64,000 nucleotides of DNA from the NCBI GenBank assembly GCA_023079485.1, contig CM041115.1:28882826-28946825 (forward strand). The letters are read 5' to 3'. Under the pieces are notes generated by a model that searched no databases, had not been told where the DNA came from, and saw only the letters and a program-made list of their open reading frames with translations. The stretch comes from Archilochus colubris (taxonomy: Eukaryota > Chordata > Aves > Apodiformes > Trochilidae). The translations under genes and the position numbers were made by a program. Positions 1-11,262 of the stretch are shown here, piece after piece; position 1 is the first letter of the stretch; each line of letters begins with the position of its first letter.

Positions 1-182
1 CATAATTTTTTGCATAGTGATACATTTCAAGAAGGGAAGGATGGATATTTTTCAGCTTTTTCCTGATGCTTGAGCCACTCTTTGGGGAAAGAGAAGAGAA
101 CTTTTTTAGCTTTTGGGAAACATTGAAATGTGAAAATACTCCTTTTTTTTTTTTTTTTTTTTTTTTTCTTTGAATATGGAAT
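1..182. other. AT-rich flank with a 25-base poly-T run
   Basis: No gene is visible. An uninterrupted run of 25 T lies at 143-167, just before the 3' end of a minus-strand CR1 copy. The small reading frame on the minus strand here is a lysine-rich translation of that tract and is not credible as a gene. Confidence 0.7.
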
Positions 183-728
183 CTTATCATAGAAGCATAG
201 AATATGCTGAGTTGGAATAGGACCCATCAGGATTATCAAGATCAACTTCTGTCCCTGTGTAGAGCACCCCCAGAATCACACCTTGTTCCTGAGAGCATCA
301 TCTAAACACTTCTTGAACTCAGGTAGGCTTGGTGTTGTGACCACTTCCCTCTGGAGCTTGTTCCATTGCTCAGTTGCCCTCTGGGTGAAAAACCTTTTCC
401 TGACATCCTAGACCTCCCCTGATTCAGCTTCTTACCATTACCTAAAGTCCTATCTTCAGTCACAGGAGTGAAGAAATCTGTACCAGTCCCATCTCTTCCT
501 CCTGTGAAGAAGCTCTAGATTACAGTGAGATCACCCTCAGCCACCTTTTCTCCAAGCTGAACAATACAAGTGATATCAGATGTTTCTCATAAGTCAGCCC
601 CTCCAGAACCTTTACTATCCTTGTGGCTCTCCTTTGGATGATCTCCAATAGCTTAATGTCTTTTTGATAAGCTTTAATTATATAATAATTCAGGTTTAAT
701 TTTGGGCTCCCCATCCCACAGTTCAAAT
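183..728 (-). mobile_element. CR1 LINE fragment, 3' part only
   Basis: Read on the minus strand, this ends at about 183 with a tail resembling the CR1 ATTCTATG-type end. It begins at about 728 in the last part of ORF2. The minus-strand frame at 520-726 keeps a short piece of the CR1 ORF2 C-terminus, including the motif EIIQRRATRIVK followed by LISLVLFSLEKRWLR. That corresponds to the region downstream of the reverse transcriptase fingers and palm. The rest, roughly 183-520, is the end of ORF2 and the 3' UTR, with many substitutions. It is 5'-truncated, as most CR1 copies are, and cannot be active. Confidence 0.85.
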
Positions 729-824
729 GAATGAAATCAAAATATTATCACTGTTTTACCTGTTAACATCACATACTGAAATCCTTCATTGGCACTTACT
801 TTGTAGGCATATATTATTGGTGCA

Positions 825-1546
825 TGTCTTGTACAGGGCAAGATAACAGGTGAGATGTATGTGTAGAAAAGAAGTTTTATTAAAAATAAGAAAGGCTCTT
901 AAAAGGTATATATTGGATTATATAATTGTTAGGATATTAGGGTAGCAACATAAGGTGTTAGGATAACAAACAAGAAGGTATCTCAACAAGAAAATATGCA
1001 AATAATCAAATATTTGGATAACTATTGCAAATGGATAATGGTATGAGTACTCACAGATTACTTATCAATAATTCTTATACTACTTCTAGAACAATGATTA
1101 AAATACCTATAGACATATGATAATAAAATGACTGCAGGATTTCTGAAAGTATTCTAAAGTCTTAGGCTAAAGATTCATATATACGTAGGGATTTGATGCT
1201 TGTTACCCTTTTATGGTTTCAGCCAGGTATCCCTTTGCTCTCAGCCTCTTGAGGCATCCCCACTGAAGGGTAGGAGAGTTGAGCACACACCCTCTATGGA
1301 AAGTGTACAGGATTATCTCCAGTCAAGAGATGGGACTAGACTTTTATAGAATAAAGTGATTGGCTGCTGTCATTTAACTACCTAAGCATACTTCCAGAAT
1401 CATGTATTGGAGAACAAAAGGGAAACAAAGGAAAAGCCAAGAAAGCCTCATCCCTCATTATACAAATGCTTTTGTTTATCTGCCCATTCTTGTTTGATCT
1501 TTGTTTGGCCTAGCTGGAGCCAAGCTGAGCTCCATGTTTTTTGACA
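825..1546 (-). mobile_element. Possible solo LTR (minus strand), class uncertain
   Basis: The segment begins TGTCTTG and ends TTTTTTGACA on the + strand, so it has TG...CA termini in either reading. On the minus strand it holds a CCAAT box (complement of ATTGG near 1360), a TATA-like CTATAAAAG (complement of CTTTTATAG near 1340-1348) and an AATAAA signal (complement of TTTATT near 878-884) about 55 bases before its proposed 3' end. That order fits an LTR promoter and polyadenylation layout, although the distance between TATA and the polyA signal is long. I see no exact target-site duplication: the flanks are GTGCA and CAGGA. It could equally be two unrelated elements or non-repetitive sequence. 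Confidence 0.35.
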
Positions 1547-2104
1547 CAGGAGAGCAGCTGCTGCCATTGAAAACAACCTGGACTTCTATTAGTACTTTCA
1601 AGATTGTTACCGGTTCAGAGTCTGCTATGCCCTTTACTTTTCATGGAAACTCTCCAACTCCAGGCTAAGGACTGAATTCAGTGAAGCTGAAACAAAGTGT
1701 ATGAACATGAGAGAAAAAGAGCAACCAAATCATAAAAGGAAACTAAGGTAAGACCACTGAGGCAAAATATCCTGCTAGAGGGAAGAAAAGGAATAAACAG
1801 CAACAATAATAACAACTACATTTGTTTTATTATATTGTAGTTTTGTTGTTGATGATAATTACAGTGGATTTGCCAAAGTTACAAATATGGTGATGTAGGT
1901 GGTATTGCCATTTCAAAGTCCTTATTTTATGCTACTGGATGAAATAAGAGGAAAAATGAAGGTTTTTAAAAATGGCAACTGTCATTTAAAAGCATCTAGA
2001 ATATTTAGGCAAAATGTTTGAGTATTTAACATAAAGGAACCTAGTTAACCCACCTACTTAAAATTAAAGAACCCACTAGTTAAACCCACGGGTTGTTACT
2101 CATT
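1547..2104. other. AT-rich intergenic, nothing recognised
   Basis: No coding signal or repeat family is recognised. An imperfect inverted repeat (AACAACTACA against TGTAG...TTGTTGTT) lies around 1808-1852. Confidence 0.5.
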
Positions 2105-2420
2105 ATCTTTCAAGTAGGCAGTGAGGACATAACCACCAGAAGTCTAGGGGCAATTAAGAGAGACTTCAGGGCCCTGGGTCAGCTGGTTAAGGGATCAGGA
2201 ACACAAGCAGTGTTCCCCTCTATCCCTCCAGCTGTGGGGAATGGTAAGGGACTAATCAGGATGAGCCAGCAGATCAATACGTGGCTCTGAGCCTGCTGCT
2301 GCCAGCAGGGGTTAGACTTCTTTGACCATGGCTCAATTTACAGGAGACCAGGCCTGCTGACCACCTGATGGGTGTAGCTTATCCCACAAGGGGAAAAAGG
2401 TCCTAGGATAGGAGTTGTCA
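2105..2420 (+). pseudogene. CR1 ORF1 C-terminal (esterase-like) remnant
   Basis: CR1 ORF1 proteins carry a C-terminal SGNH-hydrolase/esterase-like domain. Here the frame gives GSED where the domain's block III asparagine-aspartate motif is expected, then RDFRALGQLVKGSGTQAVFP and RMSQQINTWL, ending in a stop at 2288. After that stop FFDHG is still readable. The segment where the catalytic Asp-His block V should fall reads DGCSLS in another frame, so the histidine is gone. Family assignment is from knowledge of CR1; loss of catalysis is inferred from the two changed blocks. Confidence 0.75.
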
Positions 2421-2513
2421 TGGCTCATAGACAGGGCTTTAAACTAGGTATGAAGGGGGGCAGGGGTGAAAATGAGGCCACTAGAGAGGAGCCTGGATGC
2501 AACATGACTGTGC

Positions 2514-5326
2514 TTGTGGAAGAGGAAGGTGCTAGTAAGGTCTTACAATCTTGGTTCTTTGAAGGATGAGAATGATATTCCTTGTGGCAGGAGGAACAAA
2601 AGAATTGGTGAGAGGTTGGTTACTATGGAAACATTTGAGTATGGTCTAGAGGGTATTAGGGCTTCTCAAAAAGTGGCCCAGCTGAGACCCATCTGCACTA
2701 ATACACACAGCATGGGTAACAAGCAGGAGGAGCTGGAGGCTGTTGTGCAGGTGGAAAACTATGATATTGTTGCCATCACAGAAACATGGTGGGATAACTC
2801 AGTTGGAATACTGTGATTGATGGCTACCAACTTTTCAAAAGAAATAAGCAAGGAAAGAGAGGTGGTGGGGTACCTTTCTATATGAGGGAAAGGTATGATT
2901 TTCTAGAAATTAATGTTGATGATAAGGAGGCTGAGAGATTATGAGCTGGACATCATCGTGGGAGTCTGCTACAGACCACCTATCCATGATGAAGGGGTGG
3001 ATAAGACAGCTGGGTAAGGTCTCCTGGTCTCTACCTCTTGTTCTCATACAGGACTTCAACTTCCCAGATACTGTCTGGAAATATGACACAGCAGAGGGAG
3101 AACAGTTCTGAAGGTTCCTAGAATGTATAGGAGATAACTACTTGTCGCAGATGGTGAGGGAGCCAATAAGGGCAAGTGCACTCCTGGACCTGCTGTTTTT
3201 TAATAGAAAAGATCTTGTGGGGAATGTCATGGTTGGAGGCCGTCTTGGGCAAAGTGACCGGGAAATGGTAAAGTTTTTGATTTTTAGTGAAGCAAGGAGT
3301 GCAGTTTCCAGGACTACCACCTTGGACTTCAGGAGAGCAGACTTTTGTCTTCCAGACCATGGTTGAGAGAGTCCCTTGGGAGGCAGTTCTGAAGGGTGTA
3401 GGAGCCCAGGAGGGCTGGGTGTATTTTAAGGAGTTTTTTTTAGAGGTGCAGGAGCTGACCATCCCCAAGTCACAGAAGACAAGCTGAAGAGGAAGGAGTT
3501 CAGCCTGGATGAGCAGAATGCTTTAGCTGGAACTCAGAGACAAAAAGAAAGTTTATGGTCTTTGAAAGAGAGGACAGGCATCTTATGAGATTTACAGAGA
3601 CACAGTCTAGATATGTAGACAATAAATTAGAAGGACCAAGGCATAACTGGAACTAAACTCGGCCACTGTGGTGAAAAATAAAAATAAATATTTCTAGAAA
3701 TATATCAGCAGCAAGAGGAGAGCTAGGAAGAATCACCATCCTTTATTAGATAGAGAGGGAAATACAGTGACCAAGGATTAAGAAAAGGCTCAGGTACTTA
3801 ATGCTTTCTTTTCATCAGTCTTTAATAGCAGGACTAGTTGTTCCCTGGGCACACAGTCCCTCAAGATACAAGACAGAGATGGGGAACAGATTGGGCCCTA
3901 TGTAATCCATAAAGAAAAAGTTATCAACCTGCTTCATAATCTAGACACTCACAAGTTGATGGGGCCAGAGGGTTTAAACCCTGGAGTTCTAAGAGTGTTG
4001 CCTGATGTGGTTGCCAAGCTTCTCTCCATCATCTATCAGAAGTCCTGGAAAACAGGGATGTCCCATTGGACTGGAGACTGGCAATCTTCAATATGATACC
4101 CACCTTCAAGAAAGGAGGGAAAGAGGATCCCAGTAACTACTGACCCGTCAGTCTCACCTTGGTGCCAGGGAAGGTCATAGAACGAATAATCTCAGGAGCC
4201 ATCATAGAACAATTAAATGTCAACCAGGAAATTAGGCCCAGTCAACATAGGCTCAGGGAAGGCAAATCCTGCTTGACTAACCTGATCTCATTCTATGACA
4301 AGGTGACCTGCATAGAGCAGGAGGGAAAGGCTGTTGATGTAGTCTGCCTGGACTTCAGTTAAACCTTTAACACTGTCCCCCATAACATCCTAAGGGAAAA
4401 GCTGGCTGCCCATGTGTTAAACTCTTCTGGGTTAAACACTGGCTCAATGGCCAGGCCAAAAGAGCTCAGTGGAGCGGTCAGTGTGGTCAGTGGATTTAAA
4501 TCCAGTTGGCAGCCAGTCATGAGTGGTGTCCCCCAGGGCTCAGTACAGAGGCCACTCCTCTTTAACATCTTTATTAATGATCTTGATGAGGGGATTGAGT
4601 ACAGCCTCAGTAAGTTGAGAGATGACACCAAGTTGGGAGGGAGTGTCAATCTGCTGAATGGTAGAAAGGTTTTTAAGAGGGACTGTTGGGCTGAGACCAC
4701 CTGTATGAAATTCAAGAAGGCCAAAGTGTCAGGTCCTGCATTGTGGTCACAACAACCCCAGGCTATGCTACAGGCTTGGAAAAGAGTGGCTGACCAGCTG
4801 CCTGTCAGAAAGGGTGTATTGATTGACAGTTGGCTGAATATGAGCCAGCAATGTGTCCAGGTGGCCAAGAAAGCCAAAGGCATTCTGGCTTGTGTCAGAA
4901 ACTGTGACTAGCAGGGTTAGGGAAGTAATCCTGCCCCTTTACTCAGCACCAGTGAGGGCCCACCTTGAGTATTGTGTTCAGTTTTGGGCACCTGAACACA
5001 GAAAGGACATTGAGGTGTTGGAGCAAGTCCAAAGAAGGCCAACAAAGCTAATGAAGGGTTTGGAAAACATCTCCTATGAGGAGAGATGGAGGTTGTTGGG
5101 CCTCTATAGTCTGGGGAGACAGAGGCTGAAGAGAAACCTTATCAGTCTTTACAAATACCTGAAAGGAGGTTGTACTGAGAATGGGGTTGCTGTCTTCTCA
5201 CTGGTGACAGATGACAGGACTTGCATCGGAGGAGATTTAGGTTGGGTATCAGGAGAAACTTTACAGAAAGGGTTGTTAAGAACAGGAACAGGGTCCTCAG
5301 GGAGGTGGCTGAGTCTCCATCCCTGA
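2514..5326 (+). pseudogene. CR1 ORF2 remnant (endonuclease plus reverse transcriptase)
   Basis: The ancestral product is an APE-type endonuclease fused to a reverse transcriptase that performs target-primed insertion. The best stretches are 2600-2816 (endonuclease N-terminus), 2940-2980 (DIIVGVCYRPP), 3142-3366 (end of endonuclease), 4159-4362 and 4414-4911 (reverse transcriptase) and 4853-5326 (C-terminal region). At 4359-4361 a TAA stop breaks the conserved block after LDFS. The catalytic aspartate pair is still readable as LRDD around 4615-4626, but the residues before it are altered. Reading continues only by changing frame several times. Confidence 0.9.
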
Positions 5327-5480
5327 ATGTGTTAAAAAATCAGCTGCATGGTGCTTGGGGACATGGTTTAGTGGTGGGTCATCTGGAACAGCATGATAAG
5401 GTAAGGACAAGGCTGGACTCGATGATCTTGAAGGGCTTTTCCAGCCTGAGCAATTATGTGATTCTATGATTCTATGATTC

Positions 5481-8422
5481 AGAAAGCTTTAAGACTTCCA
5501 AACAATCGTAACAATTGTGATTGCAAAAACAATAAAGATTTTAATAATGTTGCTGGTTCCACTCTGATTTTGAAGTCTTCATGTAATACAAATGAATATT
5601 CTGCATAATATAAATTCAAATAATGATAATTTTTGCATTTCAGAAATAAGATTGTTTTCTAAAACCGTTTTTCTAAATAAATGTTATTATTTACTTATTC
5701 AGTAATTAAATGTAATGAGACACTCACAAAAAAGCCCTGCAATCATGTATTGATATTTGGATGCGTAGTTACCATGGCTGCAATTGTAGCTGCAAATTCA
5801 GTAATGAGGCGGAAAAAAACAAACATGCTACAAAAAAAACCAAAACATGCCCAGAGACACCAATATATCTCAAAATATGCTATTTCTTACTAAAATATTC
5901 CCTTTCCTATTTCTCATAGTAATCATATAGCTGAAGAATGATTCAAGATGCAATTTTCCAAAGTTTACTTGTGAAAAAACAACAATTAACCACACAATAC
6001 AATAATTTCTGGTTAACATGGTATATCTAATTTGAACTCAAAATGCATGCAATAGCATTGACAGATTCAACAGATTCAATTTGGCCATTGCAAATGGAGA
6101 TACTTAATAATTATAGCTGCTCTTTAACTGGCACGAATTTGTAAATTTTTATATTTCAATTGGACTTTTTTCTTCTTCCTTAGAGATACATCTTGTTTCC
6201 CATAGAGCAAAAAAATGTCTGTTTACTTGTTTTTTTGTTTATGTGTTTGTTTTTTTGGAGGAGGATGTGGTAGACAGGTGCGTGGGATGGATGTGTACTT
6301 CTGTGCAGACACTATTCCATTAGATCACTTGAATGCTTTTCTAACGCTCTGAAGTTGAAGTTACTTATTCCATTTGTAATATTAAGAAACAAATTGTGAC
6401 AGCAGGAGCAGTTGTGAAAGTTAATATTTAAAATTAAAGATACTGAAGATTTCGTGATTAAGATGATGTTTACCTTCAGTCCCATTGAAAAGGATAGGGG
6501 AACTTATCTAGGTTGCAAGTTCATTGTCACCCTTTCAAGAAGGAATTCAACTATGAAATGAGTCAAAGCACCACAGGAGAAATTCCCAAAGACTTCCAGA
6601 TATGTTGTGGACCATGATGAGTAGATCTGGGGGAAGGAATCAGGCATGTTGATTGACAGTTCAGAAATAGACATCAAAATTATTTGTCTTCAATATAAAT
6701 AATAAAAGTTTAGGATCCCTCGAGAGAGATGATTATAGACTGGAGAGGAGGTAGAACTAATATTCAAAAAATGTTGTGATGTCTTTGACAAAACAGGCCA
6801 AATCTTGGGATGAGACCAATTAATTAATGTCACTCTAAATAATGATTTATTGTTGTATCTGTAACAGAAGATCTCTCAGACACTGCAAGCTGTTTCTTTA
6901 GAAATTGAGCCTCCCTAATTAGCCAGATGACATACAGGGTGGATCCTTCAAGATGGTACACCGTCTGGTCTAACTAGCACACAAAACAAGCATCAACAGT
7001 GATGAGGTTGGCAGAGATAAATGGAAATGAGAGCCCCAAAACAACAGTGCGAAGAGTTGGTGCAACAGGTCAATGCAGAAAAATTCCTGGAGATTAATTA
7101 GAGTCAGATGATCTATCAAAAACATCTGGAAAATGGCAATTGAGACGGAAACATTTTGCAAAGATGGTCAGTACATGGATTTGAAGACTAAAGAAATGTC
7201 TCGGTAAGCAGCTTATCAGAGGAAGATTAAGTGTCATAAACTCATGCACTGGGAAGAAGATCATTGCTTTTTAAGTAATGGTGTAAGACATAATTTTCGA
7301 AAACAATGACCTATACTTCAATTTAGGGAAATAGCACTGCTGAGATAAATTATTTACTCACGTAGAGTACTGATAAAATTTTTCTATATGAAACAAACTC
7401 TGTAAGTGGAGGGAATATACAGGTGAATGGAAAATACACACTAATAACCTCAGTTATGAAAAACTGAGTGGGAAATGAGTGACTTGAGTGACACAGATCA
7501 TATGCTTTGAGAAGACAACAGCGAAAGAAGGTACTAAGGGTGTTGTGTAAAGATGAAAAAAAAACCAATACGCCTCTCAAATTTATTTTAGAACTGAATT
7601 TCATCCTAATCAGAAATGTTGACATAAGTAATCTTACAGAAGATATTAAAACTAATCTGAAGAACAGCCTGGGAATCTTGGCTATAATAATATTTAGTGA
7701 CACTCATATATCTGTCCAGAAACCACCAGACAGAACAAGTTTTTGTCAGACTCCTTTCCATCCCTATCAGACAGAGGAGATGTGGAGGTTTGTATTGGAA
7801 ACAAAAAAAGACAAAACAAAACCCCTAAAATTGTGTTTGATTGTGTGTCTCAAAATAAGTAAATATATAAATATATGTATATTCGATGTATGGTCTCAAA
7901 AAAAAAGCTCATAATTAAGCACCATCTATCAGAGCCCCTTCTTCATTTCTGTATAATTATGTCTCTGGATTTTGTTTTTCACTGAATATGCATTGCTTTG
8001 TAGTCTAGAAATTATGGATTGAATTGTTGTTAAAGAATCACCATCCACTGAGACTGTTCTTCGTTCATTTGCCTTTACCCAACGCATACTGAGACCTTCT
8101 AGTCACATAAGTTGTTCTGCTTTCCAGTTCAAGCCGTTCTTAAAATCTAGGTCTTTGAAAATTTTTACTCACTCACCCCCACTAGTCATCATCCTTCTGC
8201 TTTTCCTTGAAAGTTTCATCTGGGTTTCATTTTTTTTCTTTTTCCTTTATACCTATTCTTTACCATAGATTTGAACAAATCCTTGCCATGCTTACACAAA
8301 AGGTCCACTAAAAAGCTGAAATCCTGCCACTGAAATCTGGGAGAACTCAAAAAGACAGTAACTAGTTGGAAAGCTGTATTTTCCTGATGTTCAGCATCTT
8401 AATTTCTCTCCATGCAGCCCGT
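5481..8422. other. AT-rich intergenic, no gene recognised
   Basis: I see no protein family, RNA gene or clear transposon in this stretch. The 135-codon frame at 7507-7914 has low-complexity, lysine- and isoleucine-rich composition and no recognisable motif, so I treat it as chance. An A/C-rich tract ending in CCCC lies at 7800-7825. Confidence 0.5.
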
Positions 8423-8487
8423 GTTCTGTTATGGAGGGCCAACTCTATAATTTGAGAGACCTGGGAGCTGGTGAGAGGGCAAGGTCC
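8423..8487 (+). repeat. 5' LTR stub of the ERVK-like provirus
   Basis: The sequence around TTTGAGAGACCTGGGAGCT (8450-8468) matches the start of the 3' LTR at 11286-11304, where the same stretch has only scattered differences. Similarity runs from the proposed LTR start to about 8487 and then stops at a short shared ATGCA, after which gag sequence begins directly. The remaining ~300 bases of the LTR, the leader and the first half of gag are deleted. Confidence 0.7.
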
Positions 8488-8488
8488 C

Positions 8489-8866
8489 ATGCAGCTGTAC
8501 AGGCTTGGGAAAAGTTTCTTCTGAAAGGGGATGATAATGTAAGTTTCACAAAAATTTTACAAGGACCATCAGAGCCTTTTGAACAGTTTTTAAATCACTT
8601 GGCTGTGGCTATTCAGAGCAGTGTGGCTGACAGCATCACTTCTAACATTTTGCTAAAACAACTGGCATTTGAAAATTGTAATAAAGATTGTAAGCAAGCA
8701 CTGCCTGGTTCTGAACGGACCATGACAATTACAGATACAGTGATGTCAGGATGTTGGCACTGCTTCACACAATGGCAATTTAATGGTCACTGCTTTACAG
8801 TCAGTCAAAAAGGCAAAATGCTTTAATTGTGGTAAAGAGGGACATATAAGAAGAGATTGTAGAAAG
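8489..8866 (+). pseudogene. gag: gag remnant: capsid C-terminal domain and one zinc knuckle
   Basis: Retroviral Gag builds the virus core. The frame up to 8826 contains the capsid major homology region (QGPSEPFEQF at about 8562-8591) followed by a leucine-rich capsid tail (LAFENCNKDC). A CCHC zinc knuckle of the pattern C-x2-C-x4-H-x4-C lies at 8819-8860, but in the next reading frame, so a frameshift separates capsid from nucleocapsid. The matrix domain, the capsid N-terminal domain and any second zinc knuckle are absent. This is an old genomic copy, broken at both ends. Confidence 0.85.
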
Positions 8867-9029
8867 AAAATTATTTGCACTTATCCTTGTTTTTGAGGAT
8901 TTCCCTCAGCCTATCTATATCTTGACTGATAGTTGCTATGCAGCATATGTATGTCAAAATACTGAAACAGCTTGGATAAAATATACCTTTAAAAATTATA
9001 TTTGCAGCTCTTTTATTGTTTACAGATTC

Positions 9030-9140
9030 TTGTATGCACATGCTGTGCACCCTGTTTTTTTCATTACTCATATTAGTGCATATTCCTCTCTAACAGGACC
9101 TCTGCCAGCAGAAAATGCTACAGCAAATAGTCAGGTACAA
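9030..9140 (+). pseudogene. pol: pol remnant: C-terminal end of RNase H
   Basis: The short stretch THISAYSSLTG followed by LPAENATAN (about 9063-9125) corresponds to the end of the retroviral RNase H domain, just before integrase, including the conserved histidine loop. The rest of RNase H, the reverse transcriptase and the protease are not visible between 8870 and 9030, so a large internal deletion lies there. It reads in a different frame from the integrase that follows. Confidence 0.65.
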
Positions 9141-9149
9141 GTGTTTTTA

Positions 9150-9930
9150 TTCTGATACTCCCTTACCCACTCATTATGCTATGGAAAGTCACTGCTTACT
9201 CCATCAGAATGCTATGAGCCTGCTCAGGTATTTCCACATTACTTGAGAACAGGCACAAGACATTGTGAGAAGCTGTTCTGCCTGTGCTCCCTATCTTCCT
9301 GTACCTCACCCTGAAGCTAACTCTAGAGGTCTACAACCTAATGATTTTTGGCATGTATGTCATGGATGACAGTCTTACATCCATGTTTGTGGTGATGCCT
9401 ATTCAGGTTTTCTTTTTGCTTCTGCCTTAACAGGAGAGGCTGCTCGTCATGTTACAACACACTTACTGACTGCTTTTTCTGTAATGGGCATGCCTCATGA
9501 CATTAAAACTGATAATGCCCCAGCATATACTAATGCCTCTTTTGCTCAGTTTTGTCAGTCTCATGATATTGCCCTGACTACGGGTATTCCTTATAATCCT
9601 ACGAGACATGTGCTTGTTGAATGCCCCCATCAGAACTTACAGAATATGCTGAAAAAACAAAAAGGAGGAGGTTGGCTGGATTTCCCACACAGGAAATAGG
9701 TAAGTACACTTTATACATTGAATTTTTAAAATGCTGATACAGAAGGCCATACAGCAACAGAACGTTAATTTCAAACCTGTTTGCCACAGATGCTAGTCAA
9801 TTGGAAGGATTCTTTAACAGGCAAATGGAAAGGTCCTGATCCATTAATGACATGGGGTCGAGGTTTTGCTTGTGTCTTTCCAGAAACTGCAAATAAACGC
9901 ATTTGGCTTCCAGAAAATGCAAACTTGTGA
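9150..9930 (+). pseudogene. pol: pol remnant: integrase with HHCC and part of DDE
   Basis: Integrase joins viral DNA to the host chromosome. All three domains are recognisable in one frame. The HHCC zinc domain has H-x3-H at 9190-9204 and C-x2-C at 9274-9285. The catalytic core has the second aspartate in KTDN (9511) and the glutamate in VE (9619). The C-terminal DNA-binding domain (9796-9900) has WKDSLTGKWKGPDP. The region of the first catalytic aspartate is altered and holds a TGA at 9367. Further in-frame stops are at 9244, 9697 and 9727. The domain is inactive as it stands. Confidence 0.88.
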
Positions 9931-10195
9931 TTATGGGTGCCTTACTGCCTGTCACCAAGAGCTTCTGCAAGCTGACAATGCAGCTGAACAAACAACAGAG
10001 ATGTCAGAGACCTCTAAGCCAGAATACACAGAAGAAGGAACTGAGGAACTGCCAGTATGGGGAAACGTCAAAACACTGATGAGTCGTGTGGAAGAAATAG
10101 TGAAAAATCAAGGACATCCAGTGAAACCTGATTCGTTGTTTTTAGCAATGAAATGTTTCTCAAAAGTACATATATGGAAAGCAAACTATACCTAA
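9866..10195 (+). pseudogene. env: env leader remnant overlapping the end of pol
   Basis: A 109-codon open frame overlaps the integrase C-terminus in a different frame, as env does in class II retroviruses. Its second half (EELPVWGNVKTLMSRVEEIV, then SLFLAMKCF) resembles the cytosolic part and hydrophobic start of a betaretrovirus-like envelope leader. It stops at 10193-10195 before any surface domain. Assignment is by position and general resemblance, so it is less certain than integrase. Confidence 0.55.
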
Positions 10196-11262
10196 TCTGA
10201 CATTATTGCATTCACTTGTGAATTGAACTGTTAATCTTTTCATATTCCTATTGTTTACTGATCTTATTATTACCACTTGTAAGACATCTGTGTAACTACC
10301 CAAAATCCTATATACTCTAGTTAGTTGTATTAATCATCAAAACCAGCATTTATAAAAAATAATTTTCTTGGTGTTTGCAAAGAGAGTATGTTAAAGAAAA
10401 TGTGCCTACCATGCCTTGGACTCTGTCCCAGTCCTAGTCATCGCTGGTCAGGAGAAGAAAAATATGTTTCCACATAAGTTATTATGCAAGTTGTTTTGAC
10501 TTGTTAGTTATTTAGTACATAATGCTGGACCCTCTTGCAGTGACTTTGGGTGCCTCACCTATGGGTGGACACACTGCACAGAATTTTCCCACTTGCTGGG
10601 AAGGGTTCTCCAAACCCCTGCTGCAACTAGGGCCCTCCAGCAACTGCAGATCTGGATGATGGTTATCTATGCACGTGGTGATGTATAATAGAGGTGAAAT
10701 AGATGTGAAATTAAGAACATCAGTCTTCACCCCCCCCCCCAAAAAAAAAAGCTCATATTAACCAGGGGTTAACAACACATTGGCCCCACATGACAAGATG
10801 CTGTCCAAGAGCCTCCTACTGCAATCAAGGGCAACACTGGGTTGGCCTCTGTGTTGGCCACCAAGAAGAACTTGCAGCTCTGCTGCTAGCAGCAACCCAG
10901 GAGGCACTGAGTGGTGGGAACACATGGCATTACAGACCTTGATGTAAGGGATGGCTACCTCTGTTATGAGGGATATCTAGGAGGAGAGGACAGGCCTAAT
11001 TAGCTGGCATGAATGATGGAGGTTGAAAAGGACTTCTTGAGTTTACCCAGTCCACTAGTAGGACCTTTGCAGATACTTTTTATCAGTTGTAAACCCCCTT
11101 CATGGTGGACTAACCACATTACTTCATGTTTTTCCTATGTAGTAATAGGATTTTTAATGTGTATTTTTGTTTGGTTTTTTTTTAGAATCATTACTCAGAT
11201 CGTGATTAACCTGGACCAGGGTTCACAGAATATAATTATCCCTTAAAAACAAAAAAAAGGAT
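10196..11262 (+). pseudogene. env: Decayed env body with a membrane segment and polypurine tract
   Basis: Most of this stretch has no readable envelope domain. Near its end, the frame 11013-11246 has a strongly hydrophobic run (YVVIGFLMCIFVWFFF, about 11136-11183) that fits a transmembrane anchor in the expected place, followed directly by an A-rich purine tract (11246-11260) next to the LTR, as a polypurine tract should be. A run of ten C and ten A lies at 10731-10750. The surface subunit is lost or unrecognisable. Confidence 0.45.

Larger units (their letters stand above)
2105..5480 (+). mobile_element. CR1 LINE, long decayed copy with end of ORF1 and most of ORF2
   Basis: This is the longest transposon in the window, about 3.4 kb. 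Frame by frame it gives the C-terminal part of ORF1 (2105-2420), then the ORF2 endonuclease (about 2680-3480), the reverse transcriptase (about 3780-4900), the ORF2 C-terminal region (4900-5330) and the 3' UTR. The 3' end is a short array of the ATTCTATG unit at 5458-5480, the hallmark of CR1. Recognisable pieces include NKQEELEAVV and IVAITETWW of the endonuclease and SGVPQGSV and LFNIFINDLDEGIEYSLSKL of the reverse transcriptase. Stops, frameshifts and deletions occur throughout, so the copy is dead. It is 5'-truncated within ORF1. Confidence 0.93.

Noticed and set aside
3118..3468. 116-codon minus-strand frame
   Set aside because: It lies antisense to the CR1 ORF2 endonuclease and has no motif of its own; a shadow frame.
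4359..4883. 174-codon minus-strand frame, one of the longest in the window
   Set aside because: Antisense shadow of the CR1 reverse transcriptase region, whose sense frame carries the family motifs.
7507..7914. 135-codon plus-strand frame
   Set aside because: AT-rich chance composition (K, I, L, N), no domain, no promoter, no splice context.
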